From the NCBI GenBank assembly GCA_026419785.1, contig JAODTK010002654.1:1-64000 (forward strand): a DNA stretch of 64,000 nucleotides, given 5' to 3'. Every line of letters begins with the position of its first letter. Within the stretch, counting starts at the first letter, position 1. This DNA comes from Sclerodactyla briareus. Taxonomy: Eukaryota > Echinodermata > Holothuroidea > Dendrochirotida > Sclerodactylidae. The translations under genes were made by a program, and so were the position numbers. Of the stretch, positions 58,805 through 64,000 are shown piece after piece. The notes under the pieces are model-generated. The model was not told where the DNA came from and did not search any database. It worked only from the letters and a program-made list of their open reading frames with translations.

Positions 58805-60365
58805 TTGGTGCAGTACAGAAGTGTTCCTCTTCTTTTCCACTCACGATGCCCCAATATGCATCGGATATCTGTCTGATTCATTCCATCATTCATAACATAA
58901 CTAAGCAGGCATTGAACCTACTGATTCAATAGGTCTATTTGTCGAATGTGTAGTCTTCAGTAACAGGGGGAGAGCTTGTTCAATCACATTTGGGTGGGGA
59001 AAAAGCAAAACTCCTTGGCGGGGGGGTCCAGGCAGTGCGGTACAAGATTTCAAAAGGCGGAGGCACTTGGGGAAGAGAAATCGCAAGTGCTGGGGGAAGA
59101 ACAATTACCCCAATTCACATTTCAAAGACACCACAAAGCCAATGATTATCATTCTGTTGACTCATCTGGACCATATATGGTCAAGGAACAATATCTGTTA
59201 CACTTGATATATAGAACATTCTGGTAAAAGCAGGTAAAACCACTCAGCTTCCATGCGATGCCTATAAACGTATTTTCCTAAAGACAAAAACAAAAAACAA
59301 AAAAAAACAACAACAGAAAACAACAACAGAAAACAACAAAAACAAACATGCAGCAAACGAAAGCAATGCCAAGTAATCGATGTCGAAACAAACAAAATTA
59401 ATAGCCTAACCAACAAGCAAAACAAAGGATTCCCACTGGGGAAAATCCCCTCCCCCCCCCCCCCCTTCTTTCACCGCCACTGGAACGGAGTTAGTTTAGA
59501 ACTATACATTTAGGATCTAGGGTTACGGAAATTCGCTCTTCTTATCTATGTAAGTTCCCAAAACAATTTGCTGCCACCTAAGGTTAGGTTGAACTTTTCC
59601 CGCGAACAGCACCCTATGGTCCACTCCTCGGTTGTTATATGACGATATTGCTCCGTTATCTCACAGGCCGTGTACTATATTTATAAAGGTGTTCGTCAAC
59701 TATGAATTAATGGTTCCTCGATCCTCTGAGCTCAACTCGAATACTTGTGATAATATACAAATACGATTTCCGCTCAACGGTATCATTTCAACATGTAGTG
59801 GTTTTCATAAGTTTCATGTGTGATCACGTGATAAGAGGCCTGGGGAAATCCCGCGGGTTTCCTCCCTCATATAATCTACGGTACTTTTTACGTTCCGTCG
59901 TTGACCACTATTTGTTCAAATTACACATGAGTGTAGACCCGTAACGCTATGAAGAATTCGATACTGAATTACATGCGATTGGTCAATTCTGCGAACGAAT
60001 GAAAGGCATCCAAGTATGAAAAATAAGCTGAGAGAGGTACTCCAGTTTTTTTTAAAACGAATAAACAAAATACTTGCAACAAACAAACATTTGCCCAGAA
60101 CCACTAATTACAGTCCCGTGCAAAAGAACCTATTGTCTTATTGCCTTGTTACAGGAACGGGGTAAACTTCATTGCTTTGTTAGCCCTTGTAGAAGAATAA
60201 CATCTGAACAAAACGGTAGGCAATATCCTGGATGGATATCGTAAGTAAGCTTTATATATTTATACAACTGGTACCTATTTTTGTATCTTATTTTTGTCAT
60301 CAAACCGGAATTAACTTCATGCGGCCGCGTGTAATTATAGTAAGATACTCTCGTGCTACTCTCAG
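58805..60365. other. Gene-free stretch with A-rich (CAA)n
   Basis: A-rich CAA/CAAAA repeat at 59280-59348 and a C-run at 59450-59465 followed by CACCGCCACTGG (CCAGTGGCGGTG reversed), again a CAGTGGCG/C-run junction. No gene recognised. Confidence 0.35.
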
Positions 60366-60490
60366 TAACCATACGACTCAGCGATTCCAGGAAGCAAGAC
60401 TGACCCAGTTATCAGGAAGAAAAAAAAACCTCCATCGATCTGAGCATCTTGATAGAGTTACGAAAGAGGCAGCACAGAAGAATGACGATG
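60366..60490 (+). CDS. Candidate internal exon, function unknown
   Basis: A 125-base segment preceded by a pyrimidine-rich acceptor-like CGTGCTACTCTCAG and followed by a consensus donor, GATG then GTAAGC. In one frame it is open throughout and encodes a hydrophilic, charged, helix-prone peptide: NHTTQRFQEARLTQLSGRKK, then NLHRSEHLDRVTKEAAQKND. The base composition is less AT-rich than its flanks. I do not recognise the family, and no neighbouring exon with matching phase was identified. It could be chance or part of an unlisted gene running through the window. Confidence 0.25.
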
Positions 60491-60789
60491 GTAAGCCAAC
60501 TTTCAAATCCAGTTTAGTGATGTCTCTCTAGCTACTGTTTTTTTCTACCGTACCATGAGTGATTGGTACGAGTTTTAACATGGGCGGCGAGACCAGCGAG
60601 TGACTGTGTTCTGGAGATAAAGTTGTCCTCAACTAGGTTTTCATTAATCACCGAGCGACCTAATTTTCATTGCACATTACCTGAAAGGAAAATTGTTTTA
60701 AATACGCCTTTCTAACCCAAGTAGGGGAAACTCACGATGGTGATGGGTCGCGTCTTTGAAGGTCAGCGGAAGTGTTAACCTCGAGTGGA
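60491..60789. other. No gene recognised
   Basis: Non-coding sequence between the candidate exon and the next repeat. Confidence 0.3.
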
Positions 60790-61200
60790 GCATTTTGAAA
60801 CTTACATAGATGGAAAGAGCGTATTTCATAACCCCTAAATCTGAAATGAATCTGAAAAAAAACATCTCTTTTTCGTGTTATTACACCAACACCACTAGCT
60901 TAGGTCCAATGAGGTCAAAAAGGGAACCGAATGAATTCTGCTATTGAATTTGCACAGTGATTGCTGATTTCTTTAAAAATTAAAAAGGGCAAGGCATTCT
61001 CTCCCACAGTCTTAAATGTTTGCATTCATTTATTCCCAAGAATTATGTGGATTTTCATTCAAACCAGGGTCACCATTCTTGTGTGACACACTTTCTGAAA
61101 AATAAATTTTGTATTGACTTTGCTTTGAGAAGGTCTTCTTCTCCACCCATGATGTCATGAAGACATTGCCTAATAATAGTCTGCCTCATTTTCGCTATCT
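60790..61200 (+). repeat. Dispersed repeat, relative of 29430-29890
   Basis: AAACTTACATAGATGGAAAG with AGCGTATTTCATAA matches 29455-29490. GGTCTTCTTCTCCACCCATG, ATGTCATGAAGAC and ATTGCCTAATAATAGTCTGC are a diverged form of the CATGACGTCAT segment. Confidence 0.5.
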
Positions 61201-63422
61201 TCTCAACTGTGTTTTTACATTTGTTTACGTTTTAACGGGTTGGATTTTTCTTGATATACGAATCAGGAAGGAATCATAAGCTCAATAGTCATGTCCAACA
61301 TTTCCACTGACCTTCTTCAATTCTTGATTTTCATATGGCCCTCCTTGAATCGTCCCCCCTAACAAGCTGTAACTTGGATGTATCTATACCCAGCCGGTCG
61401 CTCTTCAGAGGTTCATCATCCTTACCGTTGGCATGGAAAAAGGCTCTCCATTTCCTGTATATTATTAGACATGCATTACAGACATTGGCAAGCGGCTAAG
61501 TTTTGTGGAGCAGTCAATTCGTAAAACAAGGCTCGTCGCCTCCCAACACCCTGTGAATAATTCGTTGCAATTTCTCTTATTGGAATTGGACAATCAAACT
61601 TGTCGACTGGTCAATGCTTTTCTATGATTTCCAATATTCTGGGCCATTTTGATCACCATTTTGGGGGGGGGAAAGAAATCAAATTCGTCATCCTGGTACC
61701 GGCTGCATCTTTTGTTCCGGTAAACTCATATCACCATCACCTACACAAATATTTGGCAACCGATTTTTACAATTTTTTCACAGCTGGATTAAGATATTTG
61801 GGTTATTATCTTTTGTTTGCCCTCTTGTGAAGTAATGAAAAGTGTTGATAAAGTGTTTTGATGTCAATCGCTTGGTACAAGGACGGATCTTGAAAAAGAA
61901 GAAAGAAATCTGGTGGCTTGAGTATTTCAGCCGTCATTGATGGTCTAATACAATCTTCACACAGTTATAGCAGGGAGGTTTAATTATTCCTACCGAATTT
62001 TTTCTAATCCCTTCGCCGGAGAAAATTAACGCAGGCTGTGTAATTGTGCATGCGTATGTTGTAATGTGCGTGCGTGTGTGTACTTGTTCTTACATTTGAC
62101 CTAAGCGAATGAATTTTGGGGAAGGAATTTTCATTACTATATTTCAAGTCCTGGATAAATGAATTTCAGTCAGTGTTCATAGCACAGCGATATAGAACAA
62201 AGAAGTAGCTAAAACAAATGTGTACGTTCGAGCGGGTGGGACGCGTGTGCGTTTTTTTTTGTTGTGTGTGTTTGTGTGTGTGTGTGGCGTGTTTGGGGGT
62301 GTGTCGCTCTTATACTCAGTCGGCGCGTATACACTTGAATGCACAATATTGAGCGGATTGCCCCCTTTCATTTGGTGTCATATCGTCATAAATAATATGG
62401 GCAAAATTCCTGAAATAGGTATATTCCCGTTTTTCGTATTGGTAGGTGAATCGGAAAACATTGTGTAGGCTATGTCCTTAATCGAATGTGTAATTAACAT
62501 GTTTCGTACTCCCGTTACCTTCTCTAAGTTGAGGGGAGGGGGGGGGGGGTGTCGTCGCTTTAGTAATCCATCAGTGGGCGTGTCCAGATTATTTTTTAAC
62601 TGAGTATAACTCAACCACCCCCAACTTGTCAGCGTGTGGGCAGGTTGTGTTCCCACACAACCGCTAACATTTCCTATTGTTTAGACCCTACTTTCGCTTG
62701 TCTACTGCTCGATGGCACAGTTGTATGACAACCGAGTTTACATATTGTTCTGTTATTGTTTCATGTGCTGTCGTTGTTAACCCTAGACACTGGAGCATGT
62801 GGCTGTGCTCACATTGTTTTGGTGATTGGTAGAAGTGGGACATAAATGTTGGCCAACGTTTCAGTGCAGCTAATTGATATCCGCGGAGGCGGGTCCAGAA
62901 CGAATTCAGCTGAGTTTCCTTGAAACTGATTCTATTTAGGTTAAAAAGACATCTTTTGTAGCCGGAAAGCGACTCGGCGATAATTTTTAATTCAGGTACA
63001 CACAGACAGGAACATGCCTATACCACTCGTTAGTCCTGACTCCAATTGAGTGACTGAGAACCTCAAATGTACATATTTGAGTAGTTTTTTTTTTTCAACA
63101 GTTTCTTGCAACAGGTTCTGTCAAGAAATAAGGCCCAGAATGTTTTTACTCGGTTGATTGATGTTTCATCATTAGGCCAGCGGGTTTCGCTTATGTGGTT
63201 TGTGGTTTCGAATGCCATTATTTTCGAGATGTGGTCGTGGCTTAGAGGATTTCCATTTGTCATCTGGAGCTAGCTGTTTGACGATTCTACTCGAATCCTA
63301 GCCATTTACATTAATGAGGGGCGGGGATAGATAGAATTGGGAAGACGGTATATGATAGTACGAAACAGTTACGTAATTGGATCGCATCTCATTCATGCAC
63401 TCTTCCGATTAGTGGTTTTCAG
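61201..63422. other. Upstream of IL-17 exon; no first exon found
   Basis: AT-rich sequence with GT-rich microsatellites (62245-62300) and a G-run (62530). I looked for a signal-peptide exon feeding the IL-17 segment. A frame at about 62398 starting MGKIPEIGIFPFFVLV beside GTAGGT/GTGAAT donors is possible but too weak to call. Confidence 0.3.
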
Positions 63423-64000
63423 GATCGCCAACTCATCACATAGCTGCCATGGGTCCTAAGTCTGATGTAGCTCATCGATGGAAGAGTCATCCCCACCAGC
63501 TTCCCCACCAGCTTCCCCACCGTGGGGGAGTGTACCTTCCCCGACGCCTTTGCCTACAAGCGCTACCAGGATACCAAAGCGGAATTTTACCCCTACAAAC
63601 CTCCTACGGACTCCAGCTCTTCCCAATGAGGGGCGAGAGTGATCGGGAGGACATCACCCCCCAGAAGAACCCATACAATCGGTCACAAGGAGGAGGGGTG
63701 TCCCGTTGGGCCAGAAACCCCTAGAGAACAAGCAGTTGACCCCCGAGACGGCGAGCAACCTGTTCCCTGGTCTTACACGATCAACCACGACCAGAACCGG
63801 ATTCCGACCACGGTCGGTCGCCGTGGCGGTGTTTGTCGCTGCAGGAAGGGTGTCTTGCGACCCGGTGACTGGCAACCAGCGCCTCGATGCGACGTGCCGC
63901 GAGGTTCATCTAAAAATGAAGGGCCTACGTAGTGTGGGGGTTGCGGGGAGGGGCTCTTCCATTACCGAATTGAGAATATGAGTGGACTGTGGCGGGTGCT
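63423..64000 (+). CDS. Interleukin-17-like cytokine, partial, frame-broken
   Basis: IL-17 proteins are secreted cystine-knot cytokines. The plus strand encodes, in successive frames, GECTFPDAFAYKRYQDTKAE with FYPYKP (63525-63600), an N-RS sequon region (63660-63690), EQPVPWSYTINHDQNRIPTT (63753-63812), VCRCRKG (63831-63851), SCDPVTGNQRLDATCREVHL then KMKGLRS (63853-63933), and GCGEGLFHYRIENMSGLWRV (63939-63998). PW-Y--N-D-NR-P, followed by C-C, C-DPVTG, a V----LR strand and C--GL--Y, is the IL-17 fold signature in order. At least four frame switches (near 63626, 63720, 63835-63850 and 63930) divide it, most simply one-base errors, although a pseudogene is possible. TTTTCAG at 63416-63422 could be the 3' splice site. 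The start and signal peptide are not identified. The window ends before the expected final GCxC cysteines. Confidence 0.82.

Noticed and set aside
58621-58893. Proline- and glycine-rich frames
   Set aside because: Produced by the G-run block at 58740-58804.
62395-62470. Signal-peptide first exon for the IL-17 gene
   Set aside because: The hydrophobic stretch is short and the donor ambiguous. Phase to the downstream exon cannot be tested because that exon is frame-broken.
1-64000. Bacterial, phage or organelle features
   Set aside because: No compact gene order, ribosome-binding sites, rRNA or tRNA clusters. LINEs, SINEs and splice-like signals are eukaryotic nuclear.

Overview
The window is eukaryotic, almost entirely non-coding and dense with repeats. 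There are no operons, ribosome-binding sites or compact genes. Coding traces are LINE reverse transcriptase remnants plus one recognisable cellular gene at the extreme right end, an interleukin-17-like cytokine. IL-17 homology, CR1/Rex1-like LINEs, tRNA-derived SINEs, CAGTGGCG-ended transposon relics and many G/C homopolymers fit a marine invertebrate, perhaps a deuterostome such as an echinoderm, hemichordate or cephalochordate. The sequence alone does not settle the phylum. Repeat copies differ mainly by one-base indels, and real coding segments change frame every 60-120 bases. This looks like an assembly from uncorrected long reads, so most broken frames may be technical.

Layout. 1-16 kb: small inverted-repeat elements, a 442-bp C-rich repeat, and a purine/pyrimidine-tract repeat present twice in opposite orientation (about 4.0 and 7.0 kb). 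16-32 kb: a minus-strand tRNA-derived SINE with poly(A) tail, a 228-bp palindromic MITE-like element, diffuse repeat families shared across the window, a GT microsatellite followed by TGACCT-rich tandem repeats, and a LINE ORF2 C-terminal relic near 30.5 kb. 32.4-35.8 kb and 49.9-53.2 kb: two collinear copies of a 3.4-kb composite repeat, each holding a roughly 1-kb element with CAGTGG-type inverted ends and a poly-pyrimidine tract. 36.8-42.8 kb: a tandem array with a 1.37-kb unit containing antisense LINE RT. Its third unit is split by a 1.86-kb insert carrying another LINE piece (plus strand) and a SINE-like repeat. 43.9-47.6 kb: minus-strand LINE remnants, one nearly full-length through its RT domain with an (ACTT)n tail. 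53.8-57.4 kb: short inverted-repeat elements, including a clear TA-flanked MITE. 60.4 kb: a possible isolated exon. 63.4-64.0 kb: the IL-17-like exon, cut by the window edge just before its expected last cysteines.

Apart from the IL-17 gene, which would encode a secreted immune signalling protein, nothing here suggests genes working together. The main biology visible is transposon accumulation, nesting, tandem amplification and segmental duplication.
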